Below, piece after piece: positions 35,309 through 43,295 of a stretch of DNA of 64,000 nt. How positions within the stretch are numbered: position 1 is the stretch's first letter; each line of letters begins with the position of its first letter. The position numbers and the translations under genes were made by a program. Below the pieces are notes generated by a model that searched no databases, was not told the DNA's origin, and saw only the letters and a program-made list of their open reading frames with translations. Where the stretch lies: positions 1,105,660 to 1,169,659 of the forward strand of contig NZ_GL397067.1 in NCBI RefSeq assembly GCF_000146325.1, given 5' to 3'. The DNA is from Pediococcus acidilactici DSM 20284 (GTDB taxonomy: Bacteria > Bacillota > Bacilli > Lactobacillales > Lactobacillaceae).

Positions 35309-35838
35309 CCTTCGGAAATATTATTAACCGGCTTCATTAAAATTAAATCGCGTTGTTCCGATTTTCCTAACTGAAAACGGTGGTCCCCAACTTGTTTAAA
35401 GCCCTGCATCTGGTAAAAATGCTGGGCTTTTTTATTATTCTCCCAAACTCCTAGCCAAATTTGAGTTTTATGAGCTGCGTAAGCAAGTTGTTCAGCTTGC
35501 TTAATTAAGCAAGTGCCTACGCCTCTGCGTTGAAAAGACGGTCGTACATAAATCCGTTCCACTTCCAAAACTTGCGCTCCCATCGGTTCAGATTGTGCAT
35601 CCCCAACGTTGGTTTTCAAGTATCCGGCAATTTCATCATCAATTTTTGCAAAAAAGAATTGCGATTCTGGATTCAATAATTCCTGACGAAGTTGATCAAC
35701 ATTATACGCTCGTTGATAATGCTGCTGTAAATCTGCTTCCGCATTGTAGGGTCCAAAAGTCGCGCCAAAGGTTTCAATGCTTATCCTGCGTAAGTTGGCT
35801 AGATCTCGTTCTCGAATCGGTTGAACTTCAATTGTCAT
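35305..35838 (-). CDS. GNAT family N-acetyltransferase
   Basis: A 177-residue Gcn5-type acetyltransferase. Beta-4 is VLEVERIYVRPSFQRRGVG, with the acetyl-CoA pyrophosphate loop QRRGVGTCL (Q/R-x-x-G-x-G/A), followed by IWLGVWENNKKAQHFYQMQGF. The substrate is unknown. It starts 11 bases after the MarR gene, so the two are co-transcribed. Confidence 0.9.
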   Translation of the reverse strand: MTIEVQPIRERDLANLRRISIETFGATFGPYNAEADLQQHYQRAYNVDQLRQELLNPESQFFFAKIDDEIAGYLKTNVGDAQSEPMGAQVLEVERIYVRPSFQRRGVGTCLIKQAEQLAYAAHKTQIWLGVWENNKKAQHFYQMQGFKQVGDHRFQLGKSEQRDLILMKPVNNISEG

Positions 35839-35849
35839 TCAATTTCACC

Positions 35850-36302
35850 TCAATAATCGCGATGGTTTCCGTTCTTAACGTAATGCCAGTCAGCATTAAC
35901 GTTTTTTTCCACCCGAAGTAATAAATTACGAACCTGTTTAACTTCTTCTTCAGAGAGACCTTGCAAGGCGGTTGCGTTAGAATACTCGTTTTCCCGCTTG
36001 ATAATGGGGTAAACAGACCGCCCCTTTTCGGTTGGATAAAGGCGTTTAATTTTTTGGTTATCTGCCGTAAATTGGCGACTAATCAATCCTTGATCTTCTA
36101 ATTTACGCAACGCTCGCGCTGCCGTAGTCCGGTCAACTCGCAGAAGTTCAGCTAATTCTCCTTGAATAATTCCTGGATTTTCACAAACCCGGGCAAGGTA
36201 CAAAAATTGCCCCTTGGTAAGGTTGATTTCTTTGAATTCCACGTTAGCAATTGAGTCTAATTCGCGTGCAATTGAACCAATAACTCGCAAAATGTCTTCC
36301 AT
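35850..36302 (-). CDS. MarR-family transcriptional regulator
   Basis: A 150-residue winged-helix regulator. The HTH is IIQGELAELLRVDRTTAARALRKLEDQGLI and the wing FTADNQKIKRLYPTEKGR. The start follows GTGGAGAGGAATACGG. It probably controls itself and the GNAT gene. Confidence 0.9.
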   Translation of the reverse strand: MEDILRVIGSIARELDSIANVEFKEINLTKGQFLYLARVCENPGIIQGELAELLRVDRTTAARALRKLEDQGLISRQFTADNQKIKRLYPTEKGRSVYPIIKRENEYSNATALQGLSEEEVKQVRNLLLRVEKNVNADWHYVKNGNHRDY

Positions 36303-36325
36303 TCCGTATTCCTCTCCACGATGTA

Positions 36326-36454
36326 TTATTTACGTAGTGCCCGCACGATTTGACCTTCAATCAATTTCAAATCATCCGTTTCATTCCCGTTATGAGCAAA
36401 GCGTTGTTGTAAAAAGTAAACCGCCAGCTGCCCAATAATCGTCCACACAGTTGA
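36326..36454 (-). pseudogene. Gene remnant, C-terminal fragment
   Basis: An open stretch of about 43 codons without a start ends in the AFAHNGNETDDLKL-type sequence and IVRALRK before a stop. TVWTIIGQLAVYFLQQRF resembles the C-terminal helices of TetR-like regulators, but that is a weak impression. No ribosome binding site or start is seen. Confidence 0.35.
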
Positions 36455-36497
36455 AGCACTCTAATTGTGCCATCCCTTGCAAATAAATCCAGTGCAA

Positions 36498-36716
36498 TCA
36501 ATCGGGAACTTCGCTTCTCTTTTGCCAGAGCTTGTTGTTAAAGCCATTTTTATAATTTTCAAATACTCTTCCGTACATTTTTATGCCTTCCAATAACGGC
36601 GTAGCTCGATAATAATTAACAAAGTCAATACTACTAGAAATTCTAGTAATATACCAAGGTTCTCCACCTAATTTTGGCAAATTGGGCCTGACATCATCCT
36701 GGAATCTTAGTAATAC
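36498..36716 (-). pseudogene. Gene remnant of unknown family
   Basis: An open stretch of 72 codons lacks a plausible start (only TTG at 36680 without a ribosome binding site). The residues look protein-like: PKLGGEPWYITRISSSIDF and ATPLLEGIKMYGRVFENYK. This fits the C-terminal end of a lost enzyme. I do not recognise it. The surrounding 36.7-36.99 kb is AT-rich and otherwise empty. Confidence 0.4.
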
Positions 36717-36889
36717 TTAAACCCAAGATTACTCGAATATTAATTTCTAAATTACTGTCGTTCAATAATTGTAATTTGCTAAAGCTTTTCACCATTATCG
36801 TTTAAGCAACCACTTTTTATAGCATATTATGTAACCAAATATGCATTTTACTGCCAATTTAATACCTTTAACTGTAAAACGCAATCGTA
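36717..36889. other. AT-rich intergenic region upstream of merR
   Basis: No gene or terminator is seen. It lies between gene remnants and the merR promoter palindrome. Confidence 0.4.
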
Positions 36890-36918
36890 TTTAACTTCAA
36901 TTGAAGTTAAAATATACT
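36890..36918 (+). promoter_or_regulatory. merR promoter with 20-bp palindrome
   Basis: TTAACTTCAATTGAAGTTAA (36891-36910) is a perfect palindrome lying between TTTAAC (36890-36895) and TATACT (36913-36918). This is the position used by MerR-type activators. Confidence 0.65.
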
Positions 36919-36987
36919 TAATAACTAAATACTGCTTGCTAATCCCCTTACGTAATTAGATATAAATAAGCATGGAGGTGAGTTTTA

Positions 36988-37692
36988 ATGGCTAATTATT
37001 CCACTGGTGAACTAGCCAAAAAAGTAGGGGTAAGTATCCGCACGATTCAGTATTGCGACCGGCGACAACTGCTTTCCCCTGCTAAACTTTCAGAAGCGGG
37101 TCGACGTGTTTACACCGACCATGAATTAGAACAATTAGAATTAATTACTTTCTTGAAATCGCTCGGACTTTCTTTGAATAATATTAAGGAGCTTTTAAAC
37201 AGCCCGAATTTTGACGAAGTGCTCCAAACTTTGCTTAACCAAGAAGAACTACAATTAAAGCAAAAGATTAAACAACAAGAGGATACTTTAAAAACGATTG
37301 GTGAAATTAAACACTGGTTAACTGATCAAATTCCCATCACGCCTAATTCCTTTATTGGCATTGAGGAAAGCATTCGTCGGCGACGTAGTTTAACCAGGAA
37401 ACGAAGCGCGTTGTTTGTTTTCGGGGGCCTAATTGATATTTTAGAAATATTGGCAATTTGGTATGGCATTTCCAGTAGTAACTGGTGGGGGGTGGCCGCT
37501 TTTTGCCCCATTATAGTTGCTGTGGCAATTGCCGTATACGCATACTACCGCTCGGTTGAGTACGTCTGCCCGCAATGCGAAGCATACTTCAAGCCAGCGT
37601 TTGGCGAATTTTTCTGGGCAAAACATTCACCAAAGACTCGTTGGCTAGGGTGCCCCAACTGTGACTATGAGGGTTATTGCGTGGAAATATAG
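36988..37692 (+). CDS. MerR-family regulator with membrane helices and zinc ribbon
   Basis: 234 residues. The N-terminal MerR HTH is YSTGELAKKVGVSIRTIQYCDRRQLLSPAK, where the usual TIRYYD is TIQYCD. A coiled coil follows (EELQLKQKIKQQEDTLKTI). Residues 140-190 hold two membrane helices (LFVFGGLIDILEILAIWYGI and WWGVAAFCPIIVAVAIAVYAYY). The C-terminus is a four-Cys zinc ribbon (CPQCEAYF and CPNCDYEG). It is a membrane-tethered regulator; the inducer is unknown. The ATG follows ATGGAGGTGAGTTTTA. Confidence 0.88.
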   Translation: MANYSTGELAKKVGVSIRTIQYCDRRQLLSPAKLSEAGRRVYTDHELEQLELITFLKSLGLSLNNIKELLNSPNFDEVLQTLLNQEELQLKQKIKQQEDTLKTIGEIKHWLTDQIPITPNSFIGIEESIRRRRSLTRKRSALFVFGGLIDILEILAIWYGISSSNWWGVAAFCPIIVAVAIAVYAYYRSVEYVCPQCEAYFKPAFGEFFWAKHSPKTRWLGCPNCDYEGYCVEI

Positions 37693-37800
37693 CACATTCC
37701 GAATCCCGGGTAACTCTCGAGGATCAATTAAAAAAGAACGTTAATCGCGGATTATGCGATTAGCGTTCTTTTTTGGTTAACCAATGGAAACTAGGGGCTG
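37693..37800. repeat. Variable-stem palindromic intergenic element, copy 8
   Basis: It begins directly after the merR stop codon. GAATCCCGGGTAACTCTCGA leads to AAAAAAGAACGTTAATCGC pairing with GCGATTAGCGTTCTTTTTT (37730-37774). It separates merR from the convergent CMD operon. Confidence 0.82.
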
Positions 37801-37842
37801 GAGTTTATTTTAGCTGTACCAATCTAGTTTTTGCCTACCAGT

Positions 37843-37888
37843 AAAAAGCACGTCTCAAGATGGATTAGCATTCTTGAAACGTGATTTT
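37843..37888 (-). terminator. Terminator of the flavodoxin-cupin-CMD operon
   Basis: On the minus strand AATCACGTTTCAAGA pairs with TCTTGAGACGTGCTT, then TTT. Confidence 0.75.
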
Positions 37889-37936
37889 AAATTGATTGTC
37901 CTTAATTAGGTTTAAAAATTAATCTACACTACTTTA

Positions 37937-38254
37937 TTAATCAAAAATCTTCTTAACTAGCCCAAATGCTGACCAAGCCTTTGGCCAACCCGCGTAAAAT
38001 GCGAGGTGGGTAACTAATTCCACCATTTCATCTTTAGTTACGCCATTGGTCTTAGCCATTTTCATATGTGCTTCCAATTGAGGGAATGCTCCTTGAGTTA
38101 GTAAACTCGCGCAAGTGATCATACTCCGGTCCCGCGCCGAAAGCTGACTTTCACGCGACCATACTTCCCCAAATAATACGTCATCATTAAGTTCTGCAAA
38201 TTTTGGTGCTAAGTCGCCTAACTGTTCACGTCCAGCCGTTTGTTTTTTTGCCAT
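37937..38254 (-). CDS. Carboxymuconolactone decarboxylase (AhpD-like) family protein
   Basis: A 105-residue CMD-domain protein. The core reads FGEVWSRESQLSARDRSMITCASLLTQGAFPQLEAHMKMAKTNG, with a single Cys and a downstream His in VTHLAFYAGWPKAWSAF. It lacks the CxxC of AhpD. ATG 38254 lies one base after the cupin stop codon, with GAGGAGG nine bases ahead. CMD plus cupin pairs are common and often called gamma-carboxymuconolactone decarboxylase-like, with unknown substrate. Confidence 0.88.
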   Translation of the reverse strand: MAKKQTAGREQLGDLAPKFAELNDDVLFGEVWSRESQLSARDRSMITCASLLTQGAFPQLEAHMKMAKTNGVTKDEMVELVTHLAFYAGWPKAWSAFGLVKKIFD

Positions 38255-38255
38255 T

Positions 38256-38672
38256 CTATTCATCCTCCTCAACTGCTGCGTACTGTTCATCACTTACGGG
38301 TTCCAACCATTCTGGGGTCCCCGCAGTAATTGCAATATGTTCAAACCAACTGTCCTTGGTTGCACCATGCCAATGTTTGATACCATCATGGGTGACCACT
38401 ACATCGCCTGGTTCAAGATGTTGGGCAGGCGCACCTTCTTCTTGGTACCACCCTTCTCCGCCAGTTACCAATAAGATTTGAAAGCCATTGTGATGGATAT
38501 GCCAATTATTCCGGCATCCCGGTTCGAAAGTTACGTTACCTACTCCCACGTTAACTGCCGAATCAGCCACCAAATTTTGTAGGTAACTTTGTCCGGTAAA
38601 AAATTGAGCATATGCCTCGTTTTTTGCCCCTATGGGAAAAATCACTCCATTTTTGACTTCTTCATTTTTCAT
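38256..38672 (-). CDS. Cupin-domain protein
   Basis: A 138-residue single-domain cupin. Motif 1 reads CRNNWHIHHNGFQILLVTGGEGWYQEEG and motif 2 PGDVVVTHDGIKHWHGAT, with His ligands for a metal. It is co-encoded with flavodoxin and CMD protein. It probably acts on a reactive metabolite, but no reaction is assigned. Confidence 0.88.
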   Translation of the reverse strand: MKNEEVKNGVIFPIGAKNEAYAQFFTGQSYLQNLVADSAVNVGVGNVTFEPGCRNNWHIHHNGFQILLVTGGEGWYQEEGAPAQHLEPGDVVVTHDGIKHWHGATKDSWFEHIAITAGTPEWLEPVSDEQYAAVEEDE

Positions 38673-38685
38673 TCTTAAATTCCTC

Positions 38686-39195
38686 CTAAATTAAGTTTAA
38701 TTGTTTTAACCAATGTGATATCGCCGTCGTTGCCTGTTGCACACGCGACCCACGAATTGCTAATCCAGGTTCTAATTTTGTTAACGGTAAGATTTGACGC
38801 AGTTCATTTTCGCTATTGCCCATTCCGCTACCTTCGTTGGTACAAAATGGGTACGTTACTTGGGGCGGATTCTTCAATTGTTGTAAAAAGTTTTTTACTA
38901 CGTTGGGGATGGTTCCAAACCATATTGGGTATCCAATCAATAACCGATCGTTAACTTCTATTTCATGAGGTTTAGCGATTGCTGGTAACCGCCGCGTCTG
39001 CCGTTCCTCCCGTATTTTTTCAACTAATTCTTCATATTCCTGCGGATAAAACTCTTCTGGAACTATCCGAACTGGGCTTTCTCCTAAAACTTGTGCAATT
39101 TGTTCTGCTAAAAATTGGGTATTTCCCACATCTTGTTGAACTGGGCGCCCGTTAATCCAGTGCTCACCAACGTGCGAAAAATAGATAACTGTCAT
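38686..39195 (-). CDS. Flavodoxin-like protein
   Basis: A 169-residue flavodoxin fold protein. It has VIYFSHVGEHWINGRPVQQDVGNTQFLAEQI in place of the short phosphate loop, and LLIGYPIWFGTIPNVVKNFL as the FMN aromatic loop. CTNEGSGMGNSENELRQILP is the late conserved loop. It is first gene of an operon with cupin and CMD genes, likely under the LysR regulator upstream. The ribosome binding site is TAGGAGGAGACG. Confidence 0.88.
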   Translation of the reverse strand: MTVIYFSHVGEHWINGRPVQQDVGNTQFLAEQIAQVLGESPVRIVPEEFYPQEYEELVEKIREERQTRRLPAIAKPHEIEVNDRLLIGYPIWFGTIPNVVKNFLQQLKNPPQVTYPFCTNEGSGMGNSENELRQILPLTKLEPGLAIRGSRVQQATTAISHWLKQLNLI

Positions 39196-39206
39196 CGTCT
39201 CCTCCT

Positions 39207-39252
39207 AAAAAAGCTGTAACTTTATCAACAACGATAATGCTACAGCTATTTT
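39207..39252 (-). terminator. Hairpin between lysR and the flavodoxin gene
   Basis: On the minus strand AATAGCTGTAGC and GTTACAGCTTTTTT form a stem ending in a T run just before the flavodoxin ribosome binding site. It is a terminator of lysR or a leader attenuator. Confidence 0.65.
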
Positions 39253-39284
39253 TAATATACGTAAAACGCTTATAATTTATACCA

Positions 39285-40169
39285 CTATGCCTTGAAGGCA
39301 TCTCTAAAGTAATCAATGAACTGATTGACCACTGGTGAATGCCTTCGTTCTTTTCGCCAAACCAGTACGCAATTGGTTTTTATTTCCGGATCTAATGGCA
39401 AAAATTTAATTCCATCAGGATTGGTCTGTGAGATTGCTCCTTCAATTCCAAAAGCATGTCCGACTTGTCGCTTAACTAGTGCTAGAATATTGAAACTTAA
39501 ATTAAAGTTACCTACAATTCGCAATTGGTTATAAGCAATGCCACTCCATTCAGCAAGCAACTGCTGGACTTCTGGCCGCCTCGCAATGAATAATGGCATC
39601 CCCCATAAATCTGTTGGATGAATAGCTTTTTTTCGCGCCAAAAACGAGTCTTTTGCTACGAGAAGCCCCCACCTTTCAGTATGTGGAAGGGTGATTTCGC
39701 CATATTTTTCAGTTTCAATTGGTTTCAATAGTATTGCTACGTCTAATAGCCCTTTATCTAATCGTGTAGTGATGTCATCACTAGTACCACTGTAGATGGT
39801 GAACGTCACTTGGGGATAATCCTGAACAAAATCTTCTAAAATTAAAGCTAAGGTATCCGAATTATCCGCCTCCACGCACCCAATGGCTACGTGACCACTA
39901 AATAACTGTTTCCGTCGATTTTCAAACTCGCGACTAGTTTGTTGGGTTAGTTGCAAAATTTCTTCCGCCCGAGTCTTTAAAAATAGTCCTGCTTCAGTTA
40001 ATTGTAATTTACGGCGTCCGCGAATAAATAAAGCAGTACCCAGTTCATTTTCTAACTCCCTTAGTTGGCGGCTAAGAGTTGGTTGTGTGATGTGCAGGAT
40101 TTCTGCAGCCCCAGAAATGGTACCTTCCTCAGCAATTGTCCAAAAATATTTAAGCGTACGAATTTCCAT
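39285..40169 (-). CDS. LysR-family transcriptional regulator
   Basis: 294 residues. The N-terminal HTH is EIRTLKYFWTIAEEGTISGAAEILHITQPTLSRQLRELENELGTALF. An effector-binding domain follows, with GHVAIGCVEADNSDTL and FTIYSGTSDDITTRLDKGLLDVAILL. ATG 40169 is preferred to TTG 40181, which would put the GGGGAAG site inside the gene. It probably activates the flavodoxin-cupin-CMD operon that follows. TTGAAGTT/AACTTCAA motifs lie upstream. Confidence 0.9.
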   Translation of the reverse strand: MEIRTLKYFWTIAEEGTISGAAEILHITQPTLSRQLRELENELGTALFIRGRRKLQLTEAGLFLKTRAEEILQLTQQTSREFENRRKQLFSGHVAIGCVEADNSDTLALILEDFVQDYPQVTFTIYSGTSDDITTRLDKGLLDVAILLKPIETEKYGEITLPHTERWGLLVAKDSFLARKKAIHPTDLWGMPLFIARRPEVQQLLAEWSGIAYNQLRIVGNFNLSFNILALVKRQVGHAFGIEGAISQTNPDGIKFLPLDPEIKTNCVLVWRKERRHSPVVNQFIDYFRDAFKA

Positions 40170-40330
40170 ATTCTTCCCCAATCATTTATAAAATTGAAGT
40201 TCAACACGTTTATTTTAACTTAATTTAACTTCAATAAGTACTGCCATTTCAACCATAACCAACTAATAAGCCAAGGATAGGTTCAAGCAGAACCTAAAGG
40301 TATTGGATACATCGCAGGTGCTTTGCCTGG

Positions 40331-40437
40331 ACTCCAAACGTACATGTTCCGCTTAACCTAAAAGCGACCATCACGCCTAAATTTGGCATAATGGTCGCCT
40401 TTCAGTGAGTGTTTATAAACCACCCAACTTTTGACAT
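40331..40437. repeat. Variable-stem palindromic intergenic element, copy 9 (reverse orientation)
   Basis: AAAGCGACCATCACGCC pairs with GGCATAATGGTCGCCTTT around TAAATTT (40360-40402). Its central bases TAAATTTGGCATAATGGTCG equal those of copy 1 at 2.6 kb, 38 kb away. It lies 3' of the OYE gene. Confidence 0.8.
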
Positions 40438-40459
40438 AATTTCCCCTAGTTCGTGAAAT

Positions 40460-41623
40460 TTAACGGTCAAAAACGACGCTGTCACCTGACTTTTTTTCGC
40501 GATCGGCACCAATAAAACGCAAATCTGTCCCAATTTGACCCAAGAAATCCATTAACGCCGGATTTAGACCTAATTCGTCTAGTGCGTCCGGATCCACCTG
40601 GTAACGAATGGCGTCTTCATGACCCCGCGCAACTTTTTCAACCCATTGCGGTTCGCGCAGCGATTCACGGCCCAAAGCGACGAAGTCAATCCCCTCGTCC
40701 ATCACCTTTTCCGCGTCAGCTGGCGTTTCTACCGAACCAACTCCGATGATTGGTAAGCGATTATGCACTTGTTTTTTAATACGCAAAATGGTGGGCCGTT
40801 TTTCACTGTCGTCGTTTAATGACTTTCGCCATACGTTTCCCATCGAAACGTGAAGATAATCCAGCGGCTGGTCAGCCAATTCGTCGATAAATTGCAGGGT
40901 GTCCGCTAGGCGAATCCCAGGCTCTTCTATCTCTTCTGGTGAAATACGATAGCCTAGCATAAAGTGGTCTCCAGCATATTTGGCAACCGCACGGTGTGCA
41001 GCCTGAACGACTGCCAACCCAAAGTTCATCCGTTTTTCTACCGAGCCACCCCAGTGATCCGTGCGCCGGTTGGAATGCGGTGAGAAAAATTGTTGAATCA
41101 AATACGTATTGGCACCGTGAATTTCGACCCCGTCGAACCCCGCTTGAATTGCTCGTCGGGTAGCTTCGCCAAAGGCTTTGATAATTTGCTCAATTTCAAT
41201 TTCTGACAATTCTCGAGGAGTTTCCATTCCTTCTCGCGGAGCAGCTACTGCACTTGCGCTAACCGGTTGAGTGCCCCGTAAAACTTTGCTGTTTGACATC
41301 CGTCCGGCATGAAAAATCTGCAGAATTGCCTTAGTGCCGCCCTTTTTCATGGTTGCGGCTAGTTTAGCCAATCCTGGAATGAAGCGGTCGTCCGCAACCG
41401 AAAGTTCGCCTTCAAACCCTTTTCCATCACCCGTGACGTTAGCAACTGGACTAATAAACATGCCCACTCCTCCAGCACGCAATCCTGCGTAGAATAGGTC
41501 GTCTCGCGAAACCGACCCGTCTTCTAAACTAGATTGGATGGTCATTGGCGGAATCACCACTCGATTTTTGACTTGTGCCCCATTTTTAAACGTGTATGGC
41601 TGTAAAAACTTGTAGCTCACCAT
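40460..41623 (-). CDS. NADH:flavin oxidoreductase, old yellow enzyme family (YqiG/NemA-like)
   Basis: A 387-residue FMN TIM-barrel oxidoreductase. RVVIPPMTIQSSLEDGSVSRDDLFYA is the N-terminal motif. QIFHAGRMSN carries the substrate-side residues. The barrel also has FDGVEIHGANTYLIQQFFSPHSNRRTDHWGGSVEKRMNF and, near the end, GVGSVETPADAEKVMDEGIDFVALGRESL for FMN phosphate. It reduces electrophilic alkenes or similar compounds. The start follows AAGGAAGCGAAAAA. Confidence 0.92.
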   Translation of the reverse strand: MVSYKFLQPYTFKNGAQVKNRVVIPPMTIQSSLEDGSVSRDDLFYAGLRAGGVGMFISPVANVTGDGKGFEGELSVADDRFIPGLAKLAATMKKGGTKAILQIFHAGRMSNSKVLRGTQPVSASAVAAPREGMETPRELSEIEIEQIIKAFGEATRRAIQAGFDGVEIHGANTYLIQQFFSPHSNRRTDHWGGSVEKRMNFGLAVVQAAHRAVAKYAGDHFMLGYRISPEEIEEPGIRLADTLQFIDELADQPLDYLHVSMGNVWRKSLNDDSEKRPTILRIKKQVHNRLPIIGVGSVETPADAEKVMDEGIDFVALGRESLREPQWVEKVARGHEDAIRYQVDPDALDELGLNPALMDFLGQIGTDLRFIGADREKKSGDSVVFDR

Positions 41624-41755
41624 TTTTTCGCTTCCTTTCTAAAAATCCCTTACACTTACGAGTATACTAGGAAAACGATTCCAATCAACCGAAAAAACTT
41701 ATCCTACTAAAACTAATTGCTTATACATAAAAAATTACAATCCACCTGACACTAC

Positions 41756-41794
41756 AAAAAAGCTCCTCAAGCATTTTCATCCTTGAGGAGCTTT
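41756..41794 (-). terminator. Terminator of the ribose operon
   Basis: On the minus strand AAAGCTCCTCAAGG and CTTGAGGAGCTTTTTT form a long stem after rbsU. Confidence 0.9.
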
Positions 41795-41831
41795 ATCTAA
41801 ATTAGTTGCACTTTAGCTTAATTTAATTGAA

Positions 41832-42716
41832 TTAAATCATTACCGTAATGGTTGCTGCTACTAGAATTAGTACTAAACCAGCAATCGTAACGGCCATTTC
41901 TTTTGGCGTCTTTTTTTGACCTAAGAACCATATTCCGGTTAAGGTTGCCAAAACTACTGATGTTTGTGACAAGATGAAACCAGTTGCCAAACCATTCATG
42001 TTTGGTTGTGCCGAAATCAAGTAAGTCAACGCTGCAAAGGCAAAGAAAAAGCCCGAAATGATTTGTTTATAAGAAACTGCTTCAGTTAAGGCCGATTTTT
42101 CGCCCTTCATCGAAAGGAAGACGGCGTAGACAACGCCCACAATTACCATCCCAATCGCTTGTGGCAAGAAAGCGTGCATTCCGTCAACTGGAGTTGCTTG
42201 AGGCGCTGCCGAATATACCCAGTATCCGATTTCCCCGACTGCTAACCAACCCACTGCTTGGGTAATTAACTTGGAATTTTCCTTTGTTTTGTGTTCCGAC
42301 CAAACCGTCAAGGAAGCACCAAAAATAATCATGATTAAGGCGATTCCACCAACGATTTTAGCCGTGATTCCTGGCCAGTTTCCTAAGGCGATCACGCCCC
42401 ATAACGAAGCTCCCAAGAGTTGAAACGCCGTAGTAATTGGCATTGCACGTGATGAACCAATCATTGCAAAACTCTTAAATGTAATAATTTCAGCACTTGC
42501 CCAACCAATTCCAGAAGCGATGGTTAAAACTAAGTTCCAACCGGTAGGTAAGCTTAGGCCGTTCACCATTGCGACTATCAACGCAAAAATGAAAGTACCA
42601 AAAGCGGTCCCGACAATCTGGTCAACCGGACGACCGCCGATTTTAGATGCTAGGGTAGGAAACAGTCCCCACCCAATCAACGGTCCAAGACCGATTAAAA
42701 TTGCTGTTGCATTCAT
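41832..42716 (-). CDS. rbsU: Ribose/glucose uptake permease, GRP family
   Basis: A 294-residue ten-helix sugar permease of the glucose/ribose porter family. It starts AILIGLGPLIGWGLFPTLASKIGG, has MNGLATGFILSQTSVVLATLTGIWFLGQKK late, and has the internal two-fold repeat of DMT-like carriers. Its place after rbsK and rbsD supports ribose uptake. A hairpin-T run just upstream may limit its expression relative to rbsKD. Confidence 0.9.
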   Translation of the reverse strand: MNATAILIGLGPLIGWGLFPTLASKIGGRPVDQIVGTAFGTFIFALIVAMVNGLSLPTGWNLVLTIASGIGWASAEIITFKSFAMIGSSRAMPITTAFQLLGASLWGVIALGNWPGITAKIVGGIALIMIIFGASLTVWSEHKTKENSKLITQAVGWLAVGEIGYWVYSAAPQATPVDGMHAFLPQAIGMVIVGVVYAVFLSMKGEKSALTEAVSYKQIISGFFFAFAALTYLISAQPNMNGLATGFILSQTSVVLATLTGIWFLGQKKTPKEMAVTIAGLVLILVAATITVMI

Positions 42717-42730
42717 ACTTTTTCCCCCTT

Positions 42731-42766
42731 AAATAAAGAGGCTGGGAACATTGCTTCCGCAGCCTC
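42731..42766 (-). terminator. Intra-operon hairpin between rbsD and rbsU
   Basis: On the minus strand GAGGCTG pairs with CAGCCTC, followed by TTTATTT, directly ahead of the rbsU ribosome binding site. It could be a partial terminator or attenuator within the operon. Confidence 0.6.
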
Positions 42767-42882
42767 GGTTAATTCCTATGGCGTTGACCAAACATATTAA
42801 TGATACGCCTTCAATAGGCCAATGGAAATCTTTTATCGTAGTTAATATTGACCATCTAACTGCTCAATCCCCTTAAGGGTAA

Positions 42883-43278
42883 TTAAAATACTACGCCACT
42901 TTCCAAAATGATATTTGAATAAGGCGTCATTTCTCCCGTCCGAATGAACGCGCGACAGTTGTTTAAGTCTTGCTTCATTTCTGAGTGTGGAATGAAAGTA
43001 ACCGGCACGTTAGGCATTATTTCTTGAATGCTTTCCAACATCTTAGGATTTTCGGTCTTGATTTCTTCCGCTAAGTAAATTCGTTGTACTTCTAATTCTT
43101 CTAAAACATTCAAAAGTACTTGAGTAAAGCTTGGAATTCCATTATCAACTGCTAAGTCGATTTTTTCGGTTCCTGCTGGTACTGGCATACCCGCGTCACC
43201 AATGCTTAACTTATCGAAGTGACCCATTTGGGCAATTACCCGTGAAATATCTGAATTGATTACTTTTGTTTTTTTCAT
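42883..43278 (-). CDS. rbsD: D-ribose pyranase
   Basis: 131 residues. It interconverts beta-pyranose and furanose forms of ribose so that ribokinase receives furanose. The catalytic His20 lies in [15 protein letters not shown] and the end [15 protein letters not shown], the sugar-binding C-terminus, are conserved. It sits 17 bases after rbsK. Confidence 0.94.
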   Translation of the reverse strand: MKKTKVINSDISRVIAQMGHFDKLSIGDAGMPVPAGTEKIDLAVDNGIPSFTQVLLNVLEELEVQRIYLAEEIKTENPKMLESIQEIMPNVPVTFIPHSEMKQDLNNCRAFIRTGEMTPYSNIILESGVVF

Positions 43279-43295
43279 TTTTCCGCACTCCTTCG

